A DNA stretch of 64,000 nt, taken from Rhizobium grahamii (GTDB lineage: Bacteria > Pseudomonadota > Alphaproteobacteria > Rhizobiales > Rhizobiaceae). The notes under the pieces are model-generated. The model saw only the letters and a list, made by a program, of their open reading frames with translations. It ran no database searches and was not told the DNA's origin. The position numbers and the translations under genes are program-made. Location of the stretch: NCBI RefSeq assembly GCF_009498215.1, contig NZ_CP043499.1:1252001-1316000 (forward strand), in the 5' to 3' direction. Numbering within the stretch: position 1 is the first letter of the stretch; each line of letters starts with the position of its first letter. Positions 25,783 through 34,785 of this stretch are shown here, piece after piece.

Positions 25783-26592
25783 TTAAAGAGCTGCAGCGGG
25801 ATGGGGAACACCGTCGTACGCACCCCAGATACCCTGATCAAAATTCACGATCGCCCCGGTCATCAATCCTGACTCGGCGGAAGCGAGGAAAGCGATTGCC
25901 CGGGCGACTTCGGCAGGTTCGATCAGCCTTCCGTTAGGCTGCTCTGCCGCGGCCTTAACCAGCCAGTCGTCGGGCTGACCATCGATTTCACGCTGCGTTC
26001 GATCCTCTCCTTCCGATGCCATCCAGCCGATGTTGAGGCTGTTGACTCGGATACGGTTCCGGAGGACGGCGTAAGCAGTATTTCTCGTCAACGTGTCCAG
26101 CGCGCCCTTCGACGAGCTGTAGGCCGCGAGGAACGGCTGTCCGCCCATCGATGACATCGTGGAGATATTCACGATCGTGCCTTCGATCTTGTCGCGGCGG
26201 AGAAGTTTGACCGCCTCCTGGATCAAAAAGAACGGAGCGCGGATATTGATCGCGAAGAGCTTGTCGAAGAGCTCAGGGGATGTATCGATGATTGTTCCGC
26301 GGTCGGTTGCGCCGGCGACGTTGATCAAAGTATCCACACGGCCGAACGCCCGGTCCGCTTCCGCAATGACATTCCGGCAATCATCCACCACCGAAAGGTC
26401 GGCGCGTACAAAAAGGGCGCGGGAGCCGAGCTTCTCGAGCTTGGCGACCTGTTCCCTGCCCTTCGATTCCGATCGCCCACAAATGACAATGCCTTCTGCC
26501 CCGCGACTAGCGAACAGCTCCGCTGTCGCGGCACCCAGACCTTGGGTACCTCCGGTGATGACGGCAATCTTGTTTTCGAACTGGTTTTCCAT
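25783..26592 (-). CDS. SDR family oxidoreductase
   Basis: A 269-residue short-chain dehydrogenase. It has the cofactor loop ITGGTQGLGAATAEL (around residues 12-26), INVAGA, and a catalytic set with serine in NISTMSSMGG and the YxxxK motif in AAYSSSKGALD. It has classical SDR length and is soluble. It lies between iolD and the TIM-barrel gene within one operon, so a role on a cyclitol or derived keto compound is likely. The start at 26592 (GAGG upstream) is preferred over the frame opening four codons earlier. Confidence 0.88.
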   Translation of the reverse strand: MENQFENKIAVITGGTQGLGAATAELFASRGAEGIVICGRSESKGREQVAKLEKLGSRALFVRADLSVVDDCRNVIAEADRAFGRVDTLINVAGATDRGTIIDTSPELFDKLFAINIRAPFFLIQEAVKLLRRDKIEGTIVNISTMSSMGGQPFLAAYSSSKGALDTLTRNTAYAVLRNRIRVNSLNIGWMASEGEDRTQREIDGQPDDWLVKAAAEQPNGRLIEPAEVARAIAFLASAESGLMTGAIVNFDQGIWGAYDGVPHPAAAL

Positions 26593-26613
26593 TTTCAACC
26601 TCAACCCCGCCCG

Positions 26614-28455
26614 TCACACACCAACACGCTGGCGCTTGCGGCCTTTTTGCTGGTCTTCGGCAGCCGCATTGACTTCCTTGCGTGCACTGACCTGAGGGAC
26701 ACCGACATCCCACCAAGCATCGCCCGGCGTCCATGTGAAGGCGTCAGAAACGATCGTGAGAACGGTGGTGCGGTCGGTCGACTTTGCCCACTCAACTGCG
26801 GCACCGAGATCGGCAAGACTTTCAACATGCCGCGTGAGCGCGCCCATCGCTTCGGCATGCTTTGCAAAGTCAACCGCGAACGGCTCCTTCACGCGGCAAT
26901 CCTTGAGAAGGTTGTTGAAACCCGGAGTGCCCTTGGCATTCTGCAGTCGGTTGATAACTGCGTATCCGCCGTTGTCGCAGACGATGAGGATCATCTTATG
27001 ACCTGAGAGCACGGTCGAATACACGTCCGAGTTCATCATCATGTAGGTGCCATCGCCAATCATGACGATTGGAGTGCGACTCGGATCGGCCATGGCTGCG
27101 CCCCAGCCAGCCGCGATTTCATAGCCCATGCAGCTGAAGCCAAATTCGCAGTCGAAAGTGTTCGGCGCTTTCACACGCCAGTTCTTCATAACTTCGCCGG
27201 GCAACCCGCCTGCAGCCGTGATCAACAGATCGCGTTCGCCGGCCTTCTCGTTCACGACACCAACGACCTGAGCATAGGTAGGAATGGCGGCATTCGTTGG
27301 CTTCTGATAGCCGTCCAGTGCTGAATTCCACTTCGCGAACTCGGCTCGACCTTTTTCAGTCCATTCGGCGCTCGCCTTGTAATCACCGATGGCCTCCTCA
27401 AGCTCGGTGATGCTCTCCAATGCGTCGCCGACCACAGCAACGGCCTGGTGCTTATGGGCGTCGAAGCGAGCAGCGTTGATCGCGACGAACTTGGCATCCG
27501 GCGAAAATGCCGTCCATGAGCCCGTCGTGAAGTCCATAAGACGCGTGCCGACCGCAAGGATCACGTCGGCGTCGGCGGCCATGGCGTTCGCCGATGTAGA
27601 CCCTACGATACCAATCGGACCTACGTGCGCTGGGTGGTCATGGGTGACGGTCCCTTTGCCGGCAATGGTCTCGCAAAGCGGAATGCCATGTTTTTCGGCG
27701 AATGCAGCGAGTTGATCCTGGGCTCCGGAGTAGCGGGCACCGCCGCCGGAAATGATCAGCGGACGCTTGGCGCGCTTGAGCGTTTTCACAGCCTGTTCGA
27801 GGCTGCCGCGATCCGGCCGCTGACGCGGTGAACGGTGCAACGTCGGCTCAAAGAAGCTCTCGGGATAATCCCATGCAATTTCCTGGACGTCCTGTGGCAG
27901 ACCGATGAACGCAGGACCGCAGTCCGCGGGATCGAGCATCACGGCGACCGCCTGCGGCAGAGACGAGATGATCTGTTCAGGATGAGTGATACGGTCCCAG
28001 TAACGAGTAACCGCTTTGAAGGCATCGTTCACGGTCACAGTCGGGTTGCCGAAGTGCTCGACCTGCTGCATTACGGGATCGGGGCGGCGGTTCACGAAGG
28101 TATCGCCGGCCAACAACAGTACAGGAAGTCTGTTCGTATGAGCGACGCCAGCAGCAGTGACCATGTTGAGGGCACCTGGCCCGATCGACGCCGTGGCGAC
28201 CATGATCTGGCGGCGGCGGGTTGCCTTCGCAAATCCGATTGCAGCGAGCGCCATTGATTGCTCGTTCTGGCCGCGCCACGTTGGCAGAACGTCTTGAACT
28301 GCCTCAAGAGCCTCGGAAAGGCACGTCACATTGCCGTGTCCGAAAATTGCGAACACGCCAGGGAAAAGCGGCTCGCGCTTTCCGTCAACTTCAGTAAACT
28401 GGTTGCAAAGGTAGCGCACCAGGGCTTGAGCCATGGTCAAACGAACGGTATTCAT
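26614..28455 (-). CDS. iolD: 3D-(3,5/4)-trihydroxycyclohexane-1,2-dione hydrolase (IolD-like)
   Basis: A 613-residue ThDP-dependent enzyme of the acetolactate-synthase fold that opens the ring of the inositol-derived trihydroxycyclohexane-dione. ThDP/Mg sites are visible in VMIGDGTYMMMNSDVYS. The N-terminal part has FPGVFAIFGHGNVTCLSEAL, and the TASIGPGALNMVTAAG loop follows. The length fits IolD. The start at 28455 follows GGGAGG. It heads a leftward operon (SDR, TIM barrel, Gfo/Idh, then transporter A). Partner genes iolB, iolC and iolJ are absent from the window, so it may serve a modified inositol route. Confidence 0.9.
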   Translation of the reverse strand: MNTVRLTMAQALVRYLCNQFTEVDGKREPLFPGVFAIFGHGNVTCLSEALEAVQDVLPTWRGQNEQSMALAAIGFAKATRRRQIMVATASIGPGALNMVTAAGVAHTNRLPVLLLAGDTFVNRRPDPVMQQVEHFGNPTVTVNDAFKAVTRYWDRITHPEQIISSLPQAVAVMLDPADCGPAFIGLPQDVQEIAWDYPESFFEPTLHRSPRQRPDRGSLEQAVKTLKRAKRPLIISGGGARYSGAQDQLAAFAEKHGIPLCETIAGKGTVTHDHPAHVGPIGIVGSTSANAMAADADVILAVGTRLMDFTTGSWTAFSPDAKFVAINAARFDAHKHQAVAVVGDALESITELEEAIGDYKASAEWTEKGRAEFAKWNSALDGYQKPTNAAIPTYAQVVGVVNEKAGERDLLITAAGGLPGEVMKNWRVKAPNTFDCEFGFSCMGYEIAAGWGAAMADPSRTPIVMIGDGTYMMMNSDVYSTVLSGHKMILIVCDNGGYAVINRLQNAKGTPGFNNLLKDCRVKEPFAVDFAKHAEAMGALTRHVESLADLGAAVEWAKSTDRTTVLTIVSDAFTWTPGDAWWDVGVPQVSARKEVNAAAEDQQKGRKRQRVGV

Positions 28456-28471
28456 AGATGCCTCCCAGATC

Positions 28472-28497
28472 GACAAAATGGGTCGATCAATTTTGTC
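28472..28497. promoter_or_regulatory. Inverted repeat immediately upstream of iolD
   Basis: Perfect 8-base arms GACAAAAT and ATTTTGTC separated by ten bases, between the shared GCAAT-type motif and the iolD ribosome-binding site. It could be a second operator or a leader hairpin in the iolD mRNA. Confidence 0.45.
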
Positions 28498-28499
28498 CG

Positions 28500-28513
28500 G
28501 GAATTTTTATTGC
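28500..28513. promoter_or_regulatory. Shared catabolic operator, iolD copy
   Basis: GGAAT-TTTT-ATTGC, one mismatch from a perfect GCAAT-N4-ATTGC dyad. It lies 45 bases upstream of the iolD start. Matching dyads occur upstream of iolG, the 42.6-kb operon, transporter C and the Gfo/Idh-pyc divergent promoter. Confidence 0.6.
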
Positions 28514-28595
28514 GACATTCGAATAATTGCAAGTGATTTTGCTAGCATCTTCGCGAAACAACCGCATGTGGCTGTTTTCGCTTGCTAAAATAGAC

Positions 28596-28609
28596 GCAAT
28601 AAAAATTGT
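28596..28609. promoter_or_regulatory. Shared catabolic operator, middle of the iolD-iolG intergenic region
   Basis: GCAAT-AAAA-ATTGT, one mismatch from the perfect dyad. It lies near the middle of the 370-base divergent promoter region. Confidence 0.55.
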
Positions 28610-28734
28610 CATCCTGACTTGGTTGCAACTCTTGTCATTTTGGTCGCGCGGGCCGAGGTTTATTCACCAAGCCAACATCATCGAGTCCGCCTCTTCGCCA
28701 CCGACGGCCACGCGCGCTTGCCCCTCAGCCGCCG

Positions 28735-28777
28735 AGAATTTTTATTGACAATTCGTATATTATGCAATTTTTCTTGC
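28735..28777. promoter_or_regulatory. Two shared catabolic operators upstream of iolG
   Basis: AGAAT-TTTT-ATTGA (28735-28748) and GCAAT-TTTT-CTTGC (28764-28777), centred 29 bases apart. The second is a single mismatch from the perfect dyad. They overlap the region expected for the iolG promoter, about 46 to 88 bases upstream of the start, so a repressor is plausible. Confidence 0.6.
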
Positions 28778-28822
28778 GCGGCGTCGTGATCAGTTTGGGA
28801 CGCGACTACCTTGGAGGAAAAA

Positions 28823-29827
28823 TTGCTAAAGATCGCTCTACTTGGCTGCGGCAGAATCGGAAAAATGCATGCAGCAACAATCGACCGCGCACCGAATGCC
28901 ACACTCGCAATCGTGTTCGATCCGATTGCGGATGCCGCGAAACAGGTCGCAGCTCAGTTCAAGTGCCCCGTAGCAGCAACCGCAGAAGACGCCATTGACC
29001 AGGCAGATGCTGTATTGATCGCCACATCAACACCTACCCATGCCGATCTCATCGAGAAGGCTATCGCAGCAGGCAAAGCTGTCTTTTGTGAGAAACCAAT
29101 TGATCTATCGCTCGAGCGAGTGCTTGCATGCAGGCGCGCGATCGCCGGATCGAAGTTGCCTATCCAGATCGGGTTTAACCGGAGATTCGATCCAGGCCAC
29201 AGAGCCGCCCGGGATGCAGCACGTGCCGGCGATATCGGCGACATCCAGCAGGTCATCATTACCTCCCGCGATCCCGGTTTTGCATCTCGAGACTATATCA
29301 GGGCGTCAGGCGGTATCCTCCGCGACATGACTATCCATGACTTCGACCTTGCCCGCTACATGCTGGCCGAAGAGCCTGTCGAGGTCTTCGCGACGGGTAG
29401 CGCGATCATTGACCCGACGCTTGCCACCGAGTTTGGCGATGTGGACTCTGTCATGGTCGTTATGAAGACTGCGAGTGGTAAACTCTGCTCGATTACGAAT
29501 TCGCGCGTCGCTACATATGGGTATGACCAGCGTGTCGAACTGCTGGGCGCGAAGGGCATGGTCATCTCCGGCAATCGCCGCCCTCACGAGCTGCAACGTT
29601 TCGGCGGCGAGAGCACTGGTGGTGGAGAGCCTTATCTCAACTTTTTCATCGAGCGTTACACCGAAGCGTTTGCCGCAGGTCTTGAGTCGTTCATCAAGTC
29701 CGCGATCGCTGGTTCGGCGACCGAGGCTGACTTTGACGATGGCGTGAAGGCCCTAGCACTCGCAGAGGCGGCGGTTGTTTCGCTGAGGGAGAACCGAACC
29801 GTCGGGGTATCGGAAGTCCTCAAGTAG
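28823..29827 (+). CDS. iolG: Inositol 2-dehydrogenase (Gfo/Idh/MocA family)
   Basis: This enzyme oxidises myo-inositol to 2-keto-myo-inositol with NAD. The N-terminal Rossmann loop is KIALLGCGRIGKMHAATI, the catalytic motif FCEKPIDLSLER, and the substrate domain includes IQIGFNRRFDPGH and the catalytic DMTIHDFDLARYM. The 334-residue length and these blocks are typical of rhizobial IolG. I place the start at TTG 28823, because GGAGG at 28813-28817 is a proper ribosome-binding site for it and would be inside the longer frame. The gene is divergent from iolD and ends at a hairpin. Confidence 0.92.
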   Translation: MLKIALLGCGRIGKMHAATIDRAPNATLAIVFDPIADAAKQVAAQFKCPVAATAEDAIDQADAVLIATSTPTHADLIEKAIAAGKAVFCEKPIDLSLERVLACRRAIAGSKLPIQIGFNRRFDPGHRAARDAARAGDIGDIQQVIITSRDPGFASRDYIRASGGILRDMTIHDFDLARYMLAEEPVEVFATGSAIIDPTLATEFGDVDSVMVVMKTASGKLCSITNSRVATYGYDQRVELLGAKGMVISGNRRPHELQRFGGESTGGGEPYLNFFIERYTEAFAAGLESFIKSAIAGSATEADFDDGVKALALAEAAVVSLRENRTVGVSEVLK

Positions 29828-29907
29828 TTCATAAGCAGCCATGTCACCGGCGCGTGCGGCTGACGTCTGGTTCGTCACGCGAGAGATGACGCCTTAATCG
29901 CGATCCC

Positions 29908-29929
29908 GCTTGGCGAAGTGACGCCAAGC
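29908..29929. terminator. Bidirectional hairpin between iolG and the HNH gene
   Basis: Perfect 8-base stem GCTTGGCG / CGCCAAGC with a six-base loop, touching the stop codon of the leftward HNH gene and 80 bases after iolG. It probably terminates both convergent transcripts and marks the left edge of the defence insert. Confidence 0.6.
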
Positions 29930-30921
29930 TAGGCGGGTTCGCTTCCACTACCGAAGTTCATATCGCGATCGGCCCTTGCTGTCAGAAAGGCTTGAAGTCC
30001 AGGGTATGGTGGTGCACCGGCTTTCTCCGCCTTGCTGTATTGCACCACGCTTTCGCGCCAACACATATCGGAATGAGGTCCGGACATCACTGATAACCTT
30101 CCTTCCTGCAGACCAAAAGAATGGAGAAGATTATTGCGGATTTCATCGCAAACATGGTTGGCCGCACGCGTAAGCTCCAACATCAGGTCTTCAACAAGGT
30201 CCACATGAAATTCATACCGGTCGAAGAGCCTGTGGTAACGTTCCTCGTTCCATTCATCGATTTGATAAAATTTCTTTGTGATCAACTCGTCATCGTCGAT
30301 ACGCGAGGTCTCGCAATGCTCATTGAACTTGCCGATAAAATCGCGAGCGACTACTGCGAAGTTCTGCAGCGCGCTCTCAAGCTCGGGATAGCGACGCGGC
30401 CAGACACGTTTCACCGTCCACGAAACTACGGTGGTGAGATCATCGCGAACGGATTTCTCAAGCCCTGGCTGCCCGGAGCTCAACACGAAGCTCGACCATT
30501 CCCTCCACCGGTGCATATGGCAAAGGTTTAACCACTCGTCGACGTAGCCAGCGTAGGTGATATCGTCACGAACTTTCTGGGCGTCGTAATTGGGGTTAGA
30601 ACCGACCCAGGCTTCGTGGTCGGCCTTTAATATTTGCAGGCGTTCGACCGTCCAATGGAGCGGCTGCTCATCAATCTCTCTGTGATGGTTTCGACATAGC
30701 AGCAACAGGTTTCCATAGAGGTCTCGTTCTGCCGGCGTTAACGGAGAAACTCCACGCGGACCGTCTACACTTTCCGCGACCATATGGGCCATTTCTCCGA
30801 TCAACGCCGGGTCGTCGGTCTCGGTCTCGTCAACAACAAGAAGTTTGCGGCAGTCTGGCATCGAACACCGTGCCGCCGACTTCCCCCAGAGCATCTTGGC
30901 AGTCTTTGAAGATATTGGCAT
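29929..30921 (-). CDS. HNH endonuclease-domain protein
   Basis: A protein of about 330 residues. The N-terminal third is an HNH nuclease: paired cysteines in ARCSMPDCRK, then GEMAHMVAES, GPRGVSP and the zinc/metal box NLLLLCRNHHREID. The remaining two thirds are helical and unassigned. The start is uncertain, since ATG 30921 and GTG 30951 both lack a strong ribosome-binding site. It follows the helicase gene by less than 100 bases on the same strand, so it may belong to the defence module as an extra nuclease, or it may be an independent restriction-like gene. Confidence 0.8.
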   Translation of the reverse strand: MPISSKTAKMLWGKSAARCSMPDCRKLLVVDETETDDPALIGEMAHMVAESVDGPRGVSPLTPAERDLYGNLLLLCRNHHREIDEQPLHWTVERLQILKADHEAWVGSNPNYDAQKVRDDITYAGYVDEWLNLCHMHRWREWSSFVLSSGQPGLEKSVRDDLTTVVSWTVKRVWPRRYPELESALQNFAVVARDFIGKFNEHCETSRIDDDELITKKFYQIDEWNEERYHRLFDRYEFHVDLVEDLMLELTRAANHVCDEIRNNLLHSFGLQEGRLSVMSGPHSDMCWRESVVQYSKAEKAGAPPYPGLQAFLTARADRDMNFGSGSEPA

Positions 30922-31018
30922 CGTTGAGATCAATCTGGATTTGACGTGCACAGGACACCAGATGAACGTGGTTCACGATCAACGGCCCCCCATCCATTTC
31001 GGCGTCATGCGTCGGTGA

Positions 31019-32698
31019 TTATGAGTAGGTCAATTGATATGGTAGTGCGTATCCCAGAAACTCGTCGTGCGGATGCCGCAACGTTGTCCACCGCCGATAG
31101 CCAGGAAACCCGACCGGCCGCTCTCGGCTTGCTGCGACAGTAAGTATCAACTCTCGCTTCGCTCGCGAAATGGCAACAAAAAAGGCGGATCGCTCGTCTG
31201 CAATCTTCCCCCAGAACGTTTCTTCCTCGACTCCCATTACTGCCACGGTATCGAATTCCAAACCCTTGCTTTTGTGAACGGACATGACCCGTACGGCCCG
31301 ATCTGCGGCAAACGCGGAGAGGGCCAACCGGATATCCTCATCGTGCGAAAGCACGTCGTGCAATCTGTTTACTGCCGCGTCGACCAGTTCGTTTAGCCTA
31401 CTGCCGTGAGCGTAGTCTGGCGACATGGCGACGATCGCGTCGCGACCGACGACCTGAAAGAGACGTTCAAGGATACCTTTCAGCCCCACCACACTCCCTT
31501 TTGCAATGCCACCGCGAGCGATGACCTCCCGCGTCTCGGTAACGAACCTATTCCATCGGGAACGGGCACGGTATTCCTGCTCGTCATCCATCGCCCGACC
31601 GTACACGATCGCGTCTATCAACCGTCGGTGGGCGTCGCCACTTTCAGCTGTTCCAGCGACAAGCAAAAGGTCAGTGATGACTTTAACGATCGGCTCCGCC
31701 GTGAATTCCTGCGTACTATCTTCCTCACGAAAGGGAATTTCGTGCGCTTGAAAGGCCGCCCTAAGGCGCTGACAGACATACTGCTGATCGCGGCTGACAA
31801 GGACGGCAATTTCGGAAGGTTCTAGTCCCTCGTCAATCCGGCTTTTTACCGCCGCAGCAAGCTTTTCGGCCTCTTCAGTCGCGTCAGCGGCTGTGAGGAC
31901 TGTTATTGAGCCTTCCTCACCGGGCAAATCAGCGTCATCGACCGCCGCCGACGGGTCCATCTTCCGCACCATCGCGTTTTGCATTCTTTTGAGCCGGGGT
32001 TTTGCACGGAAATTCTGGTAGAGGCTTAATGGCGTCGCTTTGAAATCCCTTGCGAAGTCTTGAAATATACCCTCAAGCGCTCCTGCCCATCCCATGATCT
32101 TCTGTTTAGTGTCGCCTACGGCTGTCAGCTCCGCGCCCGAGCTAAAGAAGCAACTCTTCAAAAACTCATATTGTTCGCCGGTACAATCTTGGAATTCGTC
32201 CAAAAAGACGTGGCTATACGTGTGTTTCAAGGCATTCTTGGCGATGGTATTGGACTTCACGATCGTGGTGGCCAACGGGACCATGTCCTCGAAGGTGATC
32301 GACTGTCCTTGCACCCTGCGTTCGCCGACGCTGTAATCGGGTTCAAGTTGATCTTGGCCCACCAATGCCGTCCGAAATCGATCAATGATGCGCTTCGCAA
32401 AAGCGTGGAACGTGTAGCTGTCGAACCGGCTTGCGAGTTCGTGACCACATCGGAGCCTGACCCTGCCTTTTAAGTTTTGACTCGCATCGGCCTTAAACGA
32501 GATCGCGAGAATACGGCTCGGATAACGGCAAGTCGCAGTGCGGAGCAGAAAGTCGGCACGTTGCGCGAGAGCTTCAGTTTTTCCGGCCCCAGGACCTGCG
32601 GTGAGCGCCAGGTTGCCGGACACCGCTCGAGCTGCCAGAAGCGCGTTAGGTTCAAGCGTTAAACCGCCTGCGGGTGTCCACCGGTCCCGAGAGATCAT
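31019..32698 (-). CDS. UvrD-like superfamily 1 helicase, GajB-like
   Basis: A 559-residue SF1 helicase. It has Walker A TAGPGAGKTEALAQRADF (around residue 38), Walker B VFLDEFQDCTGEQYEF, motif V VMSVHKSKGLEFDTVAVMG and motif VI VAISRAKRELILT. It is shorter than housekeeping UvrD or PcrA but matches the helicases paired with OLD nucleases. Its ATG overlaps the nuclease stop (ATGA), which is the standard GajA-GajB gene order. In Gabija the helicase-like subunit works with the OLD nuclease in a complex against phage DNA. Confidence 0.88.
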   Translation of the reverse strand: MISRDRWTPAGGLTLEPNALLAARAVSGNLALTAGPGAGKTEALAQRADFLLRTATCRYPSRILAISFKADASQNLKGRVRLRCGHELASRFDSYTFHAFAKRIIDRFRTALVGQDQLEPDYSVGERRVQGQSITFEDMVPLATTIVKSNTIAKNALKHTYSHVFLDEFQDCTGEQYEFLKSCFFSSGAELTAVGDTKQKIMGWAGALEGIFQDFARDFKATPLSLYQNFRAKPRLKRMQNAMVRKMDPSAAVDDADLPGEEGSITVLTAADATEEAEKLAAAVKSRIDEGLEPSEIAVLVSRDQQYVCQRLRAAFQAHEIPFREEDSTQEFTAEPIVKVITDLLLVAGTAESGDAHRRLIDAIVYGRAMDDEQEYRARSRWNRFVTETREVIARGGIAKGSVVGLKGILERLFQVVGRDAIVAMSPDYAHGSRLNELVDAAVNRLHDVLSHDEDIRLALSAFAADRAVRVMSVHKSKGLEFDTVAVMGVEEETFWGKIADERSAFFVAISRAKRELILTVAASRERPVGFPGYRRWTTLRHPHDEFLGYALPYQLTYS

Positions 32699-34647
32699 TC
32701 GGGAACTACCTTCAGAGCATTAAGGGCGTGCTTAACAAGACGATCCAACGAGGCGGGCGTAAAAGCTTCGATTATGAAATCGTCAAGCTGTGACATTGCT
32801 CGAATATGCCAGACGGGTTTACTTCCGTTCTTGAAGCGACGATTGTAAGCGTCGAAATATGACAGCTGGCTTTCGCTGTACTGATCTGTCGCGGTATCGT
32901 GCGACTTCCCTAGCACTGATTTGAACGTTGCCTCATCCGGAACGACCAATTCGGCCTGGTCAACGTCGTATGCAGCGGGAAAAGCAATCATCATTGCAAA
33001 GTCGAGGTCGAGCGGCGTCGAGAAAAAGATACCTTTTCCTTCAAGCCAGCTGATGACCTTAGGACCGACGCTATCGGCAGCGAGTAGTCGCGAGGGAGAG
33101 TTCCATACTGGATATTGGTCGGTGATGGCCGCTGTGACACCTGTTTCCTCCACATCGGAATAGGCAAGCAGTTGCTTACAAACGTATCGAATTCGTCCCC
33201 ATCCACCTTCGTGCCGAGAAAGATCGAGATCAAGCAGCGTTACGAACGGAATCTCCAAGCCGTGAAGCAGTCTCCAGAAATGGTTCACATGCCTACCGCC
33301 CAAAGGCACTACCGAGATCGAGGCGTCGTCGATTTTTGTGCCAGCGGCACTTATAAGGCGGGGTAGAACTACCTCTTCACTATCGCCTTCGCCGAGTACG
33401 ACATAGCGGGCGAAATAAAGCTCAGGGTACGCTTGAACCGCCTCCTGCACGAACTTGTGCGCATCAGCCTCTTTTTCCGTATCAGGAAGAACGATCCTCC
33501 TTGAACGTGTCGTCCGGTCCGCAGCCAAGCGCAAATAACGAACGCTTCTCGGATCGACCCGACGCATTATCGACGCTGAATGGGTTGCCAACACAGCCTG
33601 CGAATCCTGGCCCGCTGAGAACTCTTTGAGGCTTGCCACGATCCGACCCAGGTAGTGCGGCGATAGACTGTTTTCAGGTTCTTCGACGGCGATCATGTTG
33701 AACACTGCCGGGCGAAGTTTGTCGATGTCGAACTGGCCCTCTAACTCTCCAGCGAGGACACGCTGGCTGAGCTGATGAACCCCCATCACGATCGACAAGT
33801 ACAGTATCGATTGCTGCCCATCGCTAAGGCGTGAGAAATCGACCCGCTCTTCATCATGCCCAGGCGCGAACACCAAGCTCATGTGGCGCAGGAGAGCTTC
33901 GATTTCGTTTCGTCCGAAAAAGACTGACGGGTTCGTAAAGTGGCTGCCCTTATGGAGCGTTGTCCATGAACTGGACAACGCGCTCGTCACGCTGGTCATT
34001 GCGGCGTTACCGGCAAGTGCGGAGCTGATCTGTTCCGTGAGCCCGTCAACAGCGGTCCGTTCGCTCGCCCAATTCGCAGCTCTGAGTAGTCGACCGAGCA
34101 GTGCATTCGCTGAGTAGGAAATATGGTCGGCCGGATCACGTCGGGCTGGTAAATAATGGACTTGAATGCTGTTGCGGTCCTGTTTCGCAACCCGACTTTC
34201 AACGGTCGGCTGGCCGCCTGCATCGGTTTTCTGAACGTTGGTAAAGTTCTCCTCGATTTCACCGTCTTGGTCGAGAACGGCCATCAAGCGGAAGCGAATC
34301 TGTACCGGGCCCTCCGGTGCCATAAGTTGCATGTGGGCGAACGCACCGGGAATACCGGGCTTTGGCGATCCGTCGTCGACAACGAGTTCCGGGAATTCAA
34401 AATCCGCCTCCAGCCAAAGCTGTCGCTTCGAGGGAGTCTCACTCTCATTGCAAGGGACATGGAAGTCCGATTTGCGAATCTTTCGCTGGCCCGGGTCCAA
34501 ACTGAACATTCTGGCCAACGCTTGTAGTACCGCAGTTTTACCCGATCCATTTGGACCGAGCAAAAACGTCATGTTGTCGAGATCGATCGTTGTCGGAATT
34601 ACGCCGAAAGACCGGAAATTGCTGAGCCGAAGACGAACAAGTTTCAT
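32695..34647 (-). CDS. OLD-family ATP-dependent endonuclease, GajA-like
   Basis: A 650-residue nuclease. The N-terminal ABC-type ATPase carries Walker A LLGPNGSGKTAVLQAL (around residue 32), the signature-like SRLSDGQQSILYLSIVMG and Walker B MIAVEEPENSLSPHY. The C-terminal TOPRIM domain has VVLGEGDSEEVVLPRLI and LLDLDLSRHEGGW, the acidic metal-binding positions. This is the class-2 OLD arrangement associated with a UvrD-like partner, known as the Gabija anti-phage system. It is translationally coupled to the helicase gene. Identification is by domains and order; no phage data exist here. Confidence 0.88.
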   Translation of the reverse strand: MKLVRLRLSNFRSFGVIPTTIDLDNMTFLLGPNGSGKTAVLQALARMFSLDPGQRKIRKSDFHVPCNESETPSKRQLWLEADFEFPELVVDDGSPKPGIPGAFAHMQLMAPEGPVQIRFRLMAVLDQDGEIEENFTNVQKTDAGGQPTVESRVAKQDRNSIQVHYLPARRDPADHISYSANALLGRLLRAANWASERTAVDGLTEQISSALAGNAAMTSVTSALSSSWTTLHKGSHFTNPSVFFGRNEIEALLRHMSLVFAPGHDEERVDFSRLSDGQQSILYLSIVMGVHQLSQRVLAGELEGQFDIDKLRPAVFNMIAVEEPENSLSPHYLGRIVASLKEFSAGQDSQAVLATHSASIMRRVDPRSVRYLRLAADRTTRSRRIVLPDTEKEADAHKFVQEAVQAYPELYFARYVVLGEGDSEEVVLPRLISAAGTKIDDASISVVPLGGRHVNHFWRLLHGLEIPFVTLLDLDLSRHEGGWGRIRYVCKQLLAYSDVEETGVTAAITDQYPVWNSPSRLLAADSVGPKVISWLEGKGIFFSTPLDLDFAMMIAFPAAYDVDQAELVVPDEATFKSVLGKSHDTATDQYSESQLSYFDAYNRRFKNGSKPVWHIRAMSQLDDFIIEAFTPASLDRLVKHALNALKVVPE

Positions 34648-34785
34648 GATTCCCCCATGACCAATGGATTAGCAAATCACCATGCAGCGCGGAAGGTTAC
34701 TCTACCGACTTGAGCAACTTTAAGCTGCTTTTTCCATGGTTTCAGCTACGAGCTGGCATAGATTGGGATCGTCGAAAATAACGCC

